From: Psoroptes ovis
Taxonomy: Eukaryota > Arthropoda > Arachnida > Sarcoptiformes > Psoroptidae
Assembly: GCA_002943765.1 (NCBI GenBank)
Contig: PQWQ01000010.1
Location: 1,242,501 to 1,306,500 of the forward strand
Direction of reading: 5' to 3'
DNA: 64,000 bases
A program made the position numbers and the translations under genes. Positions within the stretch are counted from its first letter, which is position 1. Every line of letters starts with the position of its first letter. Below are positions 13,301 to 26,227 of the stretch, piece after piece. Under the pieces are notes generated by a model that saw only the letters and a program-made list of their open reading frames with translations, made no database searches and was not told the origin of the DNA.

Positions 13301-16300
13301 TTCACAATTGGATACAAGAAGAATATTCTTGAATTTCTGGAGAAATTATTCGAAAAAATAAAGATCAAATATCAACAGTGAAAAAACAATGGAAATAATT
13401 GGAAAAGAATTGAATTATTGTAAATTAAAAAAATTCATAACGATTCACTTGTCATTTAATATGAAAAATTCAATGTATTTCCATTGTCTTTTCTCTGTCA
13501 TTGTTATTCGACTAATCACTAAATCAATGGTATTTCTACGAACAAGAACAAGAAAAAGAGGAAAAAAATCCACTTTGTAAAAGATAATTTCCACTTATAA
13601 AAATATTAAACGAGATTTTGTTGCCCTTGGAAATTAATTAATTGATAAAATTTATTTATTTCTCATTGAATGAGAATTTCGTTTTTGTTTCTGTGTTTGT
13701 TTTATTTTCAAAATTCATTTACATCATTTCGACAAAGACATAAATAACAAATTTACACATTTGTTTCTATGCAAAAGATTATCATCGTTTGAATAAACGA
13801 TGATTTTTTCATGATTAAATTCAATTAATGAAAATGATGGAAAAATGATGTACATTGCACAACAACATTGACAACATTTGTAACATAAATGTTAATCAGT
13901 GCAAATCTTTTTTAAGCACTTTCAAAGATGCGCCATGCAGTATTGAGAGCTGCAGTTGTGGCATTATATTACTGCTACTGCTTCTGCTGCTGCAACAGGA
14001 ATTCTAATTACGATCGTAAATAGATTTAGATGAAATGAAAATACCGGAAGAATAATTAAAAATTTATGTCATTTTGATTGGATTCAATACTTGTAAATAT
14101 ATGCTTTAATTTCAATCAAAGAACCATAAACACAAATAACTTGATTCAATGTTGTTGTTGTTGTTCGCAATATTGTATACATTTGACCTAGATCTCTCTG
14201 TGAATGGCAGTTTTATTTTTATTCTGAATATTTTTTTTTCCAAATACGAATTCAATTACGCATACAAAAAAAAAACGCTTAGATTCATTTTATTCTTTGA
14301 CGAGTCAGTATATGCTTTCGCTTGGTCGACAGCCAAAACATTGTTTTAATTATGAATTGCTGTCATATCAGATAACAATTGAATTTTTGGATTATTTCGA
14401 GCTTCAATTTGAATTCAATTTGAATCAAGTTAAATGAAAATCAACGAAAAATAATCAAGCTAAACAAGCGATGGCTGCATCATTAAACACGAATAAAGGA
14501 ATTGTCATTGTCCAAAATGGGTAAGGAAATTAGTGAATGACATGATGAAATGCGGCGAAACATGGAAATTTGAGCAAATGGTGGAATCGGCGAAAAGAGT
14601 GGGGGCACAAAACAATAAAATTGAAATTTCTTTGAAATTTCAAAAAGAGAAATATTTGATTTAATTGTCGTTCTCTCTCCACAATTTACATTTTCCATTG
14701 TTGTCTATGATGATCATGATGATGATAATGATAATGATAATTTGAAATGATAAAACAACAACAACAACAATGAAACAACGAATCAACAAATGAATACATT
14801 TTCCCTTTAATTGAATGTGTGAATTTGTTTTTGTAATATATTTTCAAAATTGCAAACCTTTTATTATTTTTAATTTGAATTTTTCTGATTTCTATGATTT
14901 TTCAATTCACAAATTCCATTTTCAATGCCATTGTCTGTACCATTTATTTTTAGAAATTTCTGAAATTTTTTCTCTCAAAACAAAAAAATTTAAATTACGA
15001 TTTCAAATGTCTCATTTATTGACAAATTAAAAATATGTTGGTGTGTACTAGTTGTTCGGAATCAATGTCTGGAAATTATGATAATTATAATGAGCGGAGA
15101 ATCATAATTGAATCGATGGAAATTTCTCCAGAATATTCATTAGTGGAAATTGATCAATTTTCCATTGAAATAATTGAAATTGAAATTATTCGAAACAAAA
15201 TCATATTTGAAATGAAGTCATTTCAAATATGATTTCGCAATCAAAATCTAAGGGAAATCTTTTCAATCCTTAATTTGTTACTTGGAATTCGGTATTTAAA
15301 TGCTTGAGAGATTCAAATAAATCTTCCATCCTTTAAGATTTTCTTCCAAAAAAATTAAAAAATGAATAAATTGTGACAACAAAGTTTTTATTTTAAAAAA
15401 TTCAAATAAAAAACTCAAATTTGTTGACAAAAATCCATTCATTTTCTATGCAAATAAAAAAAAAAAGCTTTACATTGTTATGACAATCAAACGACAAATC
15501 AAGAATAATAATAAAAAGAAAAAAATTTATTTTTAAATTTTTTTGTAAACATTTCAATGCTTTTCCAATCGGTGATGATGATGATAACGGTAGTTTCTTA
15601 CTGCTTTGAAGCATCAGCGATGCAGCAGATGATTTTGTATTTATCATAGCATATTTCGCATCAGGGCGTATGCCCTGACATTGCTGCTGCTGCTGCTTGT
15701 GGCTTGTTTACAAGCGAAATCATTTTCAAAAATAATTTTTTCTAATCAAAAATCAACAGACAGAAACACATTTGCATATATGCAATTGTTATTTGAATAT
15801 TTTCAATTTTTGGAAAAATTTCAAAGAGAGAAAGTGGTGAAGCGTTTGAACACCGGTATTCTGATGGCAGGTATTACGAATTGTCAATTTTTCTCGATTG
15901 AATCATTCAATTCAATACATTGTCCAAAACAATATCGAAACTAATCAATCAATCATTTGAAACTGATTTCTTGGAAAGCAGAGAGAAATAATCGTATTTC
16001 AATCGTAAAATAAACGAAATGAAATACGAACAAATACAATTAATAACAATCTTGTTAGCCTTGAAGCGATCATTTCAATTCAATTTTAGCATCAATCAAT
16101 CGAATTGAATTTTTTTTTGAGCGAATCACTATGACCATATCAAATACACTGCCACCACCACCACCACTGCAACGACAACAACTGAATTTTTGAGTCTCTT
16201 TTGATTTAAAGAAAATCAAAGAAAATCGAAGAAATCAATGGACACTTGTTGCTTTTGCACATGTTTGTGTATGTAAGCGGCTTATGCGTGTGGTCTGCTT

Positions 16301-17922
16301 GAAATGGCTTAAAATAATGGTTAGGAGGGAAAAAGAAATGAGATGCATCAAAGATGTCCATCAATTGAAGAGAAATAAGAGATTTGCCGAAAAAGAAAGC
16401 AAAAAAAAATCCACGAAGAAAAAGCGTGGATTTCAAGCATGGATTCAAAAGCATGATTTATGATTGTTGAAATGTTGAAATATTAATAACAATAATAATA
16501 ATAATTATGATAATAATCAATGAATTATCATAATTATCATTCAATTGAATCAAATGAATGATAATCAAATTAATTGTAATTGAATTTTTGAAATCAATGA
16601 TTCAAAAATGAATGACTTACATTTTCTTTTTCAAAAAATATTTAAAATGTTATTTTTAAATGAAATGAATTTTTGAATTTTTAAATTTTAAAAGGAAAAT
16701 TGAAAATTTCCATAGAATTATCATTGATTTTGACTGAGCATTGAATTTTTGACTGAGTCACTGCTCGGAAGCGATTTATCTTGATTAATTTGCTTGATTT
16801 CAAGTTTTCATCAGTGAATCCACAATTTCACAATCACAAATGAAAGTTTTGAAGAAAAAAATTCAAAATTTTTGAATTGAATCAAGTGTAAATATGAGTT
16901 TTGAATCTAATTGAAAATGAATTTCGGATCACAAATCAAAATTCAAAAATGATTTAAATTTCGAAAATGTTTGCTCGAAAATTTGTAAAAATTAAAACAA
17001 TCAAATAATATCAATTTTTTTATTCAATAATTTGGGTGTTGTCATTTGAACTTGTTCATTAAGTAAAATTATTTATTTTAGGTTTTGAAGCATATCGATG
17101 ATTGAAATCTCAAATTATTCATTTAAAATGATAAGAAATTGTCATCAACACCAACACACACTAATAAAGATCTGAGGCATCAATTATTTGATTATTTTTG
17201 GTAAATTAAGAAATGTTCAATTGATTTGTTTGTTTGATTGCTTGCGAATTGAAAATAAGTAAACAAACTAACACAGAAAGACAAAATAAACAAATAGATT
17301 TGTACAATTTCTATGTTTTATATTTGACGATTTGACATCAATTCGCAAAATCAATGAGATTTGTTTGATGGATTTGTTACCATTTAAATCATTTCAAATC
17401 ACCGTTTAGCATTTGATTAATGGCAAAATATCTCAGGATTTTGTTTTTTAGATTTTTTTCCACATCTATTCTACGGATTAATTTGTGTGTAATTCTATTA
17501 TAATCTACTACCACGACCACAACCACCACCACAAATGGAAAATGAAAACAGACACAGAGCCAGAAACCTCGCCGCCAAAACAATCATTTCAACCAGAAAA
17601 ATGAAAGAAATCAAGAAATAATTCTTCTCGTTCTTATCATCGGATCTTCATCATTGATCGAGGTTTACATAGTGATCTTATCTGGGAAGAAATTATGATT
17701 TGAATTATCATCATTATCCATCATCTTCCATTATCTATTAACCATTAACTAATTTAGCCTCATATTACTATCAGATAAATCTTAATGTCTTTGATGATGA
17801 CAGAGGCCTTTACGTGTGTGTGAATTTACAGAAATCAATCGATCAATTAAGGCACTAACAAGTTCAAACATTAAGGAATCAAAAACTTAAATCAAATCAA
17901 ACACAAAACCAATACCAATAAT

Positions 17923-19388
17923 CAGGGCCGGTTCTAGGCGTGTGCGAAGTGTGCGGGGCACACAGGCGCAACTGTCAAAAAGGGCGCCGCAAGGTTCCAA
18001 AATTAAAGCAGCAATAATTTTCCTTCAATTGATTCCTTTTTGGAGCAGAAAATAAAGGATACTATTATTGATTCCATCTAGATGTCAATTATTATTTCAA
18101 ATTTTGATATTGTGAGGAATTACCTGGAATACCATAAATTCTTTCGAAAAAAAGTTTCCTGAAATTTTTTCTTCCTTGACAATTCTTTGAAGTTTTGACA
18201 ATTCTTGTGCATTTGACAACTTTTATATACTTTCAGTAAAACAATTTACAAACAATCTAATTTTCTGCTTGTCGATTAATGATAATTGAAAAATTCCTCT
18301 GTTTATTTGTTTAATAAATTTTGATTTAATAATTTTAAATAATTTGGCTTCAATCTTGTATTCAATTAAATTGTTGTTAATCATTTGATCCATTGTATCA
18401 ACATCAATCAATTCATATTTAAGGTAAATCTTGAATGAATACTCTCATTCATTGAAATTAATCGAAATCCAGTTTAAAATTAAATTAGCATTAATCCAGT
18501 TTTGAGATGAAAAAAAAACGTAAATTATCGGGTTAGCAAAACAAACTTAATAAAAAAAAGACTTGATGAATTAATGAAGAATCAAAGAACGATTAGCGAG
18601 TTTATGGAAAAATCTGATCCTAAAATCTTGAGCCCCCGAGAAGAACATGAGTCATTAAATCAGAAAAATATTGAATTAGATGATGGTGATAAACATAAAT
18701 CTGATAGCGTCGAAATAATTGGAGAGTCAAGCGCAGCAGAAATCGCTGACACAAATGTAGGAATCGAAAATGTAGTTGATGAAGAAAATGGATTGGAAAA
18801 TACAATCGCATACAAGAAATTGGAATAGTTCCAATTTCTTCACAACATCAAAGGATTACCAGATGATGTAAATGAAAAATGCAACACATTGGAAACGCTG
18901 TTGAAGCAAGGTGATGAAAAAGATATCGATGGTGTTGAATTGTCAGTTGAATTGAAATTATTGGCGAGAAAATTGCCTGACATAATAAGATATCCTCGAA
19001 TGGATATTGAGCAATGAATTGGAAGAGATCTTTCCCAACGTGAAAACAGTGATACAAATATTATTAACATTACCTGTCTCCGTTGCAAAAGGAGAACGAT
19101 CATTCTCCAAATTAAAATTAATTAAAACCTACTTGCGCTCTTCAATGAGCCAAGAAAGACTGAATGGGTTAGCCATAATTTCGATCGAAAATTCGATGGC
19201 ACAGTCATTGAATCTCGACGAATTAAGACGAGAATTCGCGAAATTGAAGGCCAGAAAGGCTCCCATCAGTCTTACGCAAAATTTGGTGCAATGAAATGTA
19301 AGTTATTGATTTTGGTTTTCCTCACAATATGTGCTAAGGCGCCGATTGATTTTCGCACACACATGGAAAAATTCTAGGACCGGCACTG
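17923..19388 (+). mobile_element. Degenerate hAT-superfamily transposon with intact ends
   Basis: The 1,466-bp element has terminal inverted repeats matching at 13 of 15 positions: left CAGGGCCGGTTCTAG, right end read in reverse CAGTGCCGGTCCTAG. It is flanked by an exact 8-bp target duplication CCAATAAT (17915-17922 and 19389-19396), the hAT hallmark. The interior keeps the two ends of a transposase related to the ZMYM1/TTF-type hAT proteins but lacks most of its middle, so it is an internally deleted, non-autonomous copy. Base composition at the ends (GGCGCC-type) is clearly more GC-rich than the surroundings. Ends and target duplication are seen directly; the subfamily is inferred from the residual protein. 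Confidence 0.92.
18507..19294 (+). pseudogene. hAT transposase remnant (ZMYM1/TTF-like), internally deleted
   Basis: Pieces of one transposase appear in different frames. A start at 18507 gives a basic N-terminus (MKKKRKLSG) that ends at once in TAG. After a frame change, 18574-18828 gives an acidic N-terminal linker (starts MKNQRTISEFMEKS) ending in TAG. The same frame continues (FLHNIKGLPDDVNEKCNTLE and DGVELSVELKLLARKLPD) to a TGA near 19015. The next piece, 19007-19294, carries the hAT C-terminal dimerisation motif (LPVSVAKGERSFSKLKLIK, then SMSQERLNGLAIISIEN). The BED/TTF finger and the RNase-H-like catalytic core that should lie between are absent. It cannot encode an active transposase. 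Family placement rests on the dimerisation motif and is firm. Confidence 0.9.
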
Positions 19389-21036
19389 CCAATAATCATA
19401 CAAAGACTTGTGTATTTATTTATTTTATCCACGATTATCTCGAAAATCCAATCCACTCATTCTAATTTTGTATTTATTTCTTTGATATTCGATATCTATA
19501 ATTTATAAGCAAAAATCTAACAATTTTTGTAAACCGTGACATACACAACACACATAGAAAATCTATTTTGTTGAATGAAAATATTTCCAAAAATCAAATA
19601 CATTTTTTTTCGCATATATCTATGAATGTCTTCATTTGAAAAAACGAAAAAAAAAACATATCTAAGAAGACATCGGGCATAGCAATACGGCATCAACACA
19701 AACACACAAATGGCAACCAAATAAATTAGAAAAATAAATAAATTTGATAATAATCAAAAATTGAAAGAAAAGAAAATTGTGAATAATGGAATTCGCATGC
19801 ATTTACATGTGTGTGTATATTTACATTGTGTTTCGTATTGTATTCGTATTGTTTAATGGTATTTTATGGCATTTTTATCATTCATTCATTCATTCATTTG
19901 TTTATTTATTATCATTGTAATAATGATAATAATAATAATAATTTTCTTCTTTCGAAGAAATAAAAAAAAATAGAATAAAATTTTGACATTGAAAATTTAT
20001 GTTATGAGGAGAAATGATGATGCTTTGATTTTCAAGATATTTCCACTTTTCTCCGCTTTTTTCTTATTGACACACTCACATACATTTGAAATTGAATTGA
20101 ATTTAAACATGAATTTCTTTATTTGTTCAAAACAAAAGAAATTCGAATCAAATGAAAATAGATTCATTCATTCATTTATTTGCCTATTTGTATTATTGAT
20201 AATTAATATAAATAAATAAAAGATATGCGAAAATCATTGATTTATTTGTTTGTACATTTGTACAAATGTAAATTCATTTATCAATGAGAGCAGCGAAAAA
20301 ATAGATAAACATTTCAAAATTGATTTATTGGCCAAGGTTATAATATATACTCGGATCATACTTGGTCTCATTTGATTTGAATTTATTGATTGATTTATGA
20401 ATGAAAAGCAAAATGCTTTCAAAGAAATGAATTTGGATAATTTAACTCTTCCGATATCAAATAATTATTTTTATTGATTTATTCGTCATTCATTTGAATT
20501 TGGGTTTATGAATTTGGGTCTTTTGATTCTCAGAAATTTAAAATAAATCAAAGAAAACCAATTCATTTTGATTCTAAATTCATTTCATTGAATGACAAAT
20601 TTGAGAACAAAAATTTCCGTAGCCGAAAATATGATTCGCTTTCAAGGATTGTGCTTTTTTTTCTGTGATTTTTTCTTGATCAAATTTCTGTCATTTGATA
20701 ATACAAAGAAAGACATACAAAGAGAAATGGGTTTATGGCAAAATCGAAGAAAAATTAAATGAAAATGATGCCATTTCTTCAATTTTCGGATTTCTTAGAA
20801 TTTTTTTTCAGATTTTTTCAAAGGTTTTCATCGAGCAGCCGAAAGCAGGCTTTGTTTTCAACGGATTTCATTCAATAATTCTTTCTTTGATCAGAAAATG
20901 TGTAAAATTGATAATTTTGAATGCTCATTTTACCAGGTGCGAGTGAGCGAGTCGTTCAGCCAATATTTACTCGCCTTTAACTCAATCGAAAATCAACAAT
21001 AACAGCCGTTTTGGGGAATCAAAGAGTTACAGCAAC

Positions 21037-21061
21037 AAAAAAAAAAAAAAAAAAAAAAAAA
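21037..21061. repeat. A25 homopolymer tract
   Basis: Uninterrupted adenines. No retroposed gene is recognisable upstream, so a poly(A) tail origin cannot be claimed. Confidence 0.9.
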
Positions 21062-22632
21062 TTGAAAAAAAAGAAGCAGATGTTTTCGATCAACACATTC
21101 CCCCAAAATTAATATAAATTAATTTTAAAATTGTTCATAATTTGAAACATCAATCAATCAATGATGATGATGAACAATTTATTTTCTACTTTTCAAAACG
21201 AGGCTGTATCCATTCGTTGTTTATTCTAAATTTAGAAAGATTTTTTTTCGCCGAGAATTTTCCTTGAAAATATTTCATTCAAAAAAAAAAAAAAAACATA
21301 CGAAAGGGTTAAATTTTCAAATTTGAATTAACAAAAATTCAATGAATTACACTCCAAGAATTGTGCCACTGATCGATTCTGTGATTCTTTATGGAATGCG
21401 GAAGCTTTATTCGGGGAAAATGATTCAAAAATTATTATTTGCCCCAATTCCTGATCGAAACACACAAACGAAAATCCTAAAAATAATAATCATAACATCA
21501 GCAGCAGACAATTGAATATGTATGAATGGAGTTTCAGGAAATTTTTTTCCCCTTTTTTCAAAGTTTAAAAATAATATGATAACAATCAACAATAAATTAT
21601 GGACAACAACAAAATATAATTTCCATAATTATTCATTGATTGAATAATTAATTAATTTTTTTTCTCTCTTGAATCAGTGATAAACATTCAAAACGAAATG
21701 AATATCAATTAACGATTTGATTGAAACCAAACACGTACAAATACGTGCAAAAGTACTCTGAATCTCGATTTGATTTGATTTGTTATCGTTCAATTTTCAA
21801 TTCTTTTAAATCATGATAACGATAACGATTATATCGTTAATAATGATAATAATAATAATAATAAATAATTCATTTCTGCGTACATTATTTCAGAAATCCA
21901 TTTAATTATCAAGTTTAATTTATAACTTTGAATTCGATTATTTTTTTAAAATTTAATCGAATCAAATCAAATCAAATCAAGTGAAATGAAATCATAATCA
22001 TTCGTTGAAATTTATGAATGATTTGAAATCATTCATAAATATATTTTAAGAAATAATCACAATCAAACACACACACTTGCTTACATGCTTGAAATACTTA
22101 AAAATTTAAATCATGTCATTGATTTATAATTGAAAATTCATAGAAAAATGAATTTATTTTGAAAATCAAGTAAAATAAGAAAGTAACTAATTTTAAACGA
22201 ATCACTCATGTCTCTTCAAAATCAAGCCACTCAAAATCAAATATAAATTGAATTATAAATCGATCATGATTAGGATAGATAATAAATGATTGTGTATCAT
22301 GATGATAATAATTATTATTATTTCAATTTTCCATTGAATCATAGATTTGATAGATTGTATATGATTTAAGATTTGAAAAACGGAAAACGTTGAAAAAATT
22401 ATGAGAAATACTTAATAAATTGAAAAATACTTGTAGAAACGCTGAACAAACTGAGGAAAACTCTGAATTGTTTATGAAATAATCAAACGAAATTCATGGC
22501 TTCTTAAAGAAACGAATAGTGAAATCTACGATTTGGATGAGAAAATGCAGAAAATCTCGTAAAATTTTTCGAATATTTTCCCATTTATATCCATCGAATT
22601 TTCAATGTCAAAATGAACATAAATTAATTAGG

Positions 22633-22715
22633 ACAAACATATATACAACGGATCACATGTATTTTTCTATCTAGTTTTAATAGAAAATACGTGTACAAAA
22701 GATATGAATATTTGT
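22633..22715. other. 83-bp imperfect palindrome able to form one long hairpin
   Basis: ACATGTATTTTTCTAT faces ATAGAAAATACGTGT across a loop of about 9 nt. Pairing resumes outward to ACAAACAT and its partner near 22715. The size matches the mariner-type MITEs of this window, but the ends lack their TTAGGTTGTCC motif. It may be another MITE family, or a hairpin RNA if transcribed. Confidence 0.45.
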
Positions 22716-23507
22716 AATTTGACTAATCTAAAATTTAGACAAGGCTATTGGTCTATGGTTTGTTTGTCTACATCGAAGTTAATAACAATAAAAAATTACG
22801 GGCAACTTACCCAAGAAAAAACCAGTGATTGGAAACCAAATGTTTTGACCTGAATTTTTTCTCAAATGATTCGAGCGATTTTCGTTTTTAATTTCTTGAC
22901 TTTTTTTTTGGTGATTATTCGTTGGCTAATTTCATTTGGTTTCATTTCATTGTTTCTGGTCGTAAATTAAACTTTTTTTTTTGCCACATTAATGACGATT
23001 TACTGCTTCATGGTTAATGTTTAGTAAAAATTAACTTAGAATTTTGGTTTTGAATTGAATTGAACCAAAACAAAAAATGGTAAAATGAAATTACCAGGTG
23101 TATGTACGTGTGTGCGTACGTTTTCTTTTTGTGCCGATTGGACGCCATTTTCATTGATATTATCTGAGCAAATTAGGGCGTCGACGGTTACGAGACAGAA
23201 TTTTAATAATGATTGAAATGAAACAGTTCAAAAAAAAAAAAAAAAAAACACAGAAAATAAAAGTCTAAATCTAAAATTTGGTCCTTGAATTTCAATATTT
23301 TTGTCACATATTTTCACAATTTACTCATGTATAAAAATTTGATTTTTTTTCTCGATAAAAATTTACCAAAATAAAAATTACATTAAACTCACTTTAATAT
23401 TTGCCCACGAATCTCGATTTTACGACTTTGTTCAGGAAAAACATTAAATTTTGAACCAAATCGTTTATGACATTGAATAATTAGACGATAATTATAATGC
23501 ACATCTG

Positions 23508-23641
23508 CAGTGATTCTCAACCAGTGTTCCGCGGCACTTCAGTGTTCCGCCAGTTTTCAAAAGTGTGCCGCACAAATTTCGGTAATAAAGGCTATTCCTG
23601 GTTCCAGTGTACCGCAGCAAATAAAAGGTTGACAATGACTG
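23508..23641. mobile_element. 134-bp hAT-type MITE (decayed)
   Basis: Left end CAGTGATTCTCAACC; right end read in reverse CAGTCATTGTCAACC (13 of 15 match). The inside has repeated GTGTTCCGC/GTGTGCCGC-like words typical of short hAT elements. The 8-bp flanks are not a clean duplication, so the copy is old or one end has changed. Non-coding. Confidence 0.65.
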
Positions 23642-24315
23642 GTATATGAAATATTAATCCAACAAAAAATACTTAGGTTTTTTCATTATTACTAATGGTT
23701 AAAATTTTCAAAGTCATCAAACTTTTAGTAAAAATTTTGGTTGAAAAAATTGAAATTTAAATTTTCATATTCAACTGATCTGTTTGCGCCATCTCGTGAG
23801 TACATATAGAATTAATTTTTTAAAAATTTTTAAATTGAAAAAAATTCATTTTTTTTTCTCAATCAAATTTCCTTCATTTTTCTCAAAAATTAACTCAATT
23901 CAATTCAAGAAATAAAATCGAAATTAATCATTTTTTTAATCTTTAAGACATAATAAAAAGAAACTCAAATTCAAATGTGAAACAAAAACAAACAATCGGA
24001 ATCATATTGTTCTAGAAGAAAATATTTATTTTCGTTTATTTTTTCTTGGATTTGATTCAAATTTTTTCTTTCGAAATTGAAAATTTCAAATTTAAACGTA
24101 TTAATTTTGATTTTTCTACAAATTCATAGGAAATCAAAGGATTAACTTTCTTATTATAAATGCAAATATACGAATTTTTTCATCCAATACATTCATTTGA
24201 AATAAATAAATTAAAATAACAAATGATTAATAGATTCATTCATTGTTTGTTTTGGCGGTTTTCACCGTGCAAATAATATTGAAGTATTTAGGTTAAACCC
24301 GTTTTGTTTTGCTCA

Positions 24316-24321
24316 TTTATT
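24316..24321 (-). terminator. Polyadenylation signal AATAAA for the DEG/ENaC gene
   Basis: TTTATT on the plus strand reads AATAAA on the minus strand, 22 nt past the stop codon of the DEG/ENaC gene. It is the nearest canonical signal. Confidence 0.5.
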
Positions 24322-24343
24322 TGCTTTGAATTTTTGAATTTCC

Positions 24344-26078
24344 TCAAGAATCATTATTATCATTGCCGTTTCTGCCATCATTAGCATTATTGCCATTGTT
24401 ATTGTTGGCAATTTCATCGATATCATTGTCATCGTCGGTATTATTCGTTTCATTAATATTATCATCATTATCACTATCATTACGTCGACGTTTGATCAGT
24501 AAAAAAATGCAACAAAATATTCCGGTAATCGGACGTGAACGTATTATACTAATTATATAATTAAATATTTCAATAACTGATATGCCAAGCCATACATGTA
24601 AATGGCCACCAATATTTCCAAGAAATGTTTCCAACGATGTTGCTTCCACGTGTTGTATCCAATGTGTTGGTTCATTCAAACGATATAATCGAATCGATGT
24701 TTGATTATATGGTTCACTGCTTACTTTAGCCATTGTAAACCATTGCCGTATACAAGGTGATGGACATAATTGCATACATTGATCTAATCGTTCAAAATAT
24801 GGTCGTGTTTGATTCGATTTACAAAATGGTAATAAATTTGTTGGATTTTGTAAATGATTATGGATCCATTTTTCAGTAATAACTGAATAATAATTCGTAC
24901 ATCCTATATTTAATTTTTCGGACAAACAATGAACAAGACATTCACCGGATGAACGAAATCCGTTTGGATAATCACTTTGATCACCATTACGATTAATTTC
25001 ATGATCAGGCAACATTGGATTATAGGATTCAAAACAATTCGTATCGAAAGGATATGGTTTAAGTATTTCATTTTTTTCACCAAATAATACAATCATTCGA
25101 TTGTTTGGTAAAACAAATCTAACACTATCGTCAAGAATAGCCGGTAAATTATTTGTTTCATGTATCATTATGAATAATAATGATGCATTCGAACGATTAG
25201 TCTGATAGTGATCCAAAACAAATGAAAATCTTGAACCATTTTCACCATTTGAAAATTTTGATGATAAAATAAAATGAATAGATGGAAAGAGATCAAATTC
25301 TAATATTGGTTGTTGATCTTTTGGCGCACGACTAATATCGCCATGTATATCAGAAAAATATGTAAAACATTTATGTCCATATTGAAAACTAGTGATAACC
25401 GGTGCAATAAATTCACAATCATAAATAGGCATTGTTTCATTAACCATTATGATTGTATTTGAATATATTTTACAATCTTCGATAACATCATGTAATGATA
25501 ATGAATAAATTGATGATGAACCATTACGATAGTGGCGATGTACATTCAAATTTTTATCCAAAAAAAATTTACTCTTTGTATCATGATTGTTTGAAATTCT
25601 GTTTCGATATAAAAATTGATAAATGATACAATTAAAACCAATCGATTATCATATTGATTGAATTAAATACTCACAATCGAATACACAGTGTAACGGATGG
25701 TAAATTAATCAAAGTCGGCACAGTGAATTCCATGTTGACCACTGTTTTATGTGTAACATATTCAATCCATACTTTATGCGATGTTATAATGAAAAACGGT
25801 ATACAACAACCGATAAATATCAAACGCAATAGATTTTGTTTTCTCAAATAATGTAAACGAGCTAAATGTACATTTTCCTTAAATGACAATTCTTTTGTAT
25901 CTAAATTTTGATGTCGTTTGATATTGTTGATATTAATTTGTTGCGATTGACATATGGTATAGATCGTATTTGTATCATTCATCAGCGATGTTGATGTTTT
26001 CAATGTTCGATCTGATGAATTCATCGAAATACCAGAAGTTGTTGATGAAATTGATTTAATTGAAGATCTATTCGACAT
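24344..26078 (-). CDS. DEG/ENaC-family (degenerin/ASIC/pickpocket-like) sodium channel subunit
   Basis: Two exons, 26078-25675 and 25598-24344, joined across a 76-bp intron with donor GTGAGT and an AG acceptor, keep phase and give 552 residues. These channels are trimers with two membrane helices per subunit and a large cysteine-rich extracellular domain, and conduct mainly sodium. Visible here: cytosolic N-terminus; M1 at about residues 82-101; the post-M1 segment with INLPSVTLCIR; a large extracellular region with many Cys and N-glycosylation sequons; and the family signature before and in M2 (FLGNIGGHLHVWLGIS, about 460-475), where GIS is the G-x-S selectivity-filter motif. The C-terminus is an Asn/Asp-rich low-complexity tail. 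The ligand or stimulus (acid, peptide, mechanical) cannot be read from the sequence. The start is the first in-frame ATG. The gene lies 149 bp past the stop codon of a K2P channel in the same orientation. Confidence 0.9.
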
Positions 26079-26227
26079 TATTTTCCGATTTGTTTCGACG
26101 AATTTTTTTTTTTAGGACAAACAATACTCGGATTTCGAGCCAAATTATGAATAAAATCTTCATCGATGATTCATGACAATCCAAATTTATAAATTATTGA
26201 CACAAAAAAAAAAAATTTATAAATCCA

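Larger units (their letters stand above)
3656..17914. other. Long gene-poor AT-rich region
   Basis: Apart from two MITEs and microsatellites (listed separately) I see no supportable gene. Open frames here are short, repeat-driven (CAA/CAT/GAT runs) or rich in Phe/Lys/Asn/Ile, as expected from AT-rich DNA, and lack homology that I recognise. A small perfect hairpin (TCAGGGC, loop GTAT, GCCCTGA) lies at 15661-15678 and another 8-bp stem at about 16390-16430. Neither has an evident function. The stretch could be intergenic or large introns of unseen genes. Confidence 0.5.
19397..24343. other. Gene-poor AT-rich region upstream of the channel genes
   Basis: No coding region is supported. Contains an A25 tract (21037-21061), an A19 tract (about 23230-23248), a long imperfect palindrome (22633-22715) and a hAT-type MITE (23508-23641). 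A slightly GC-richer stretch near 20.93-21.02 kb has no recognisable product. Confidence 0.5.

Noticed and set aside
15681..15944. 87-codon frame with a leucine-rich, signal-like start
   Set aside because: The leucines come from a CTG run; no ATG start, no cysteine or domain pattern, and no splice evidence.
21037..21061. A25 as the tail of a processed retrocopy
   Set aside because: No recognisable coding sequence upstream and no target duplication found; long A tracts are frequent throughout the window.
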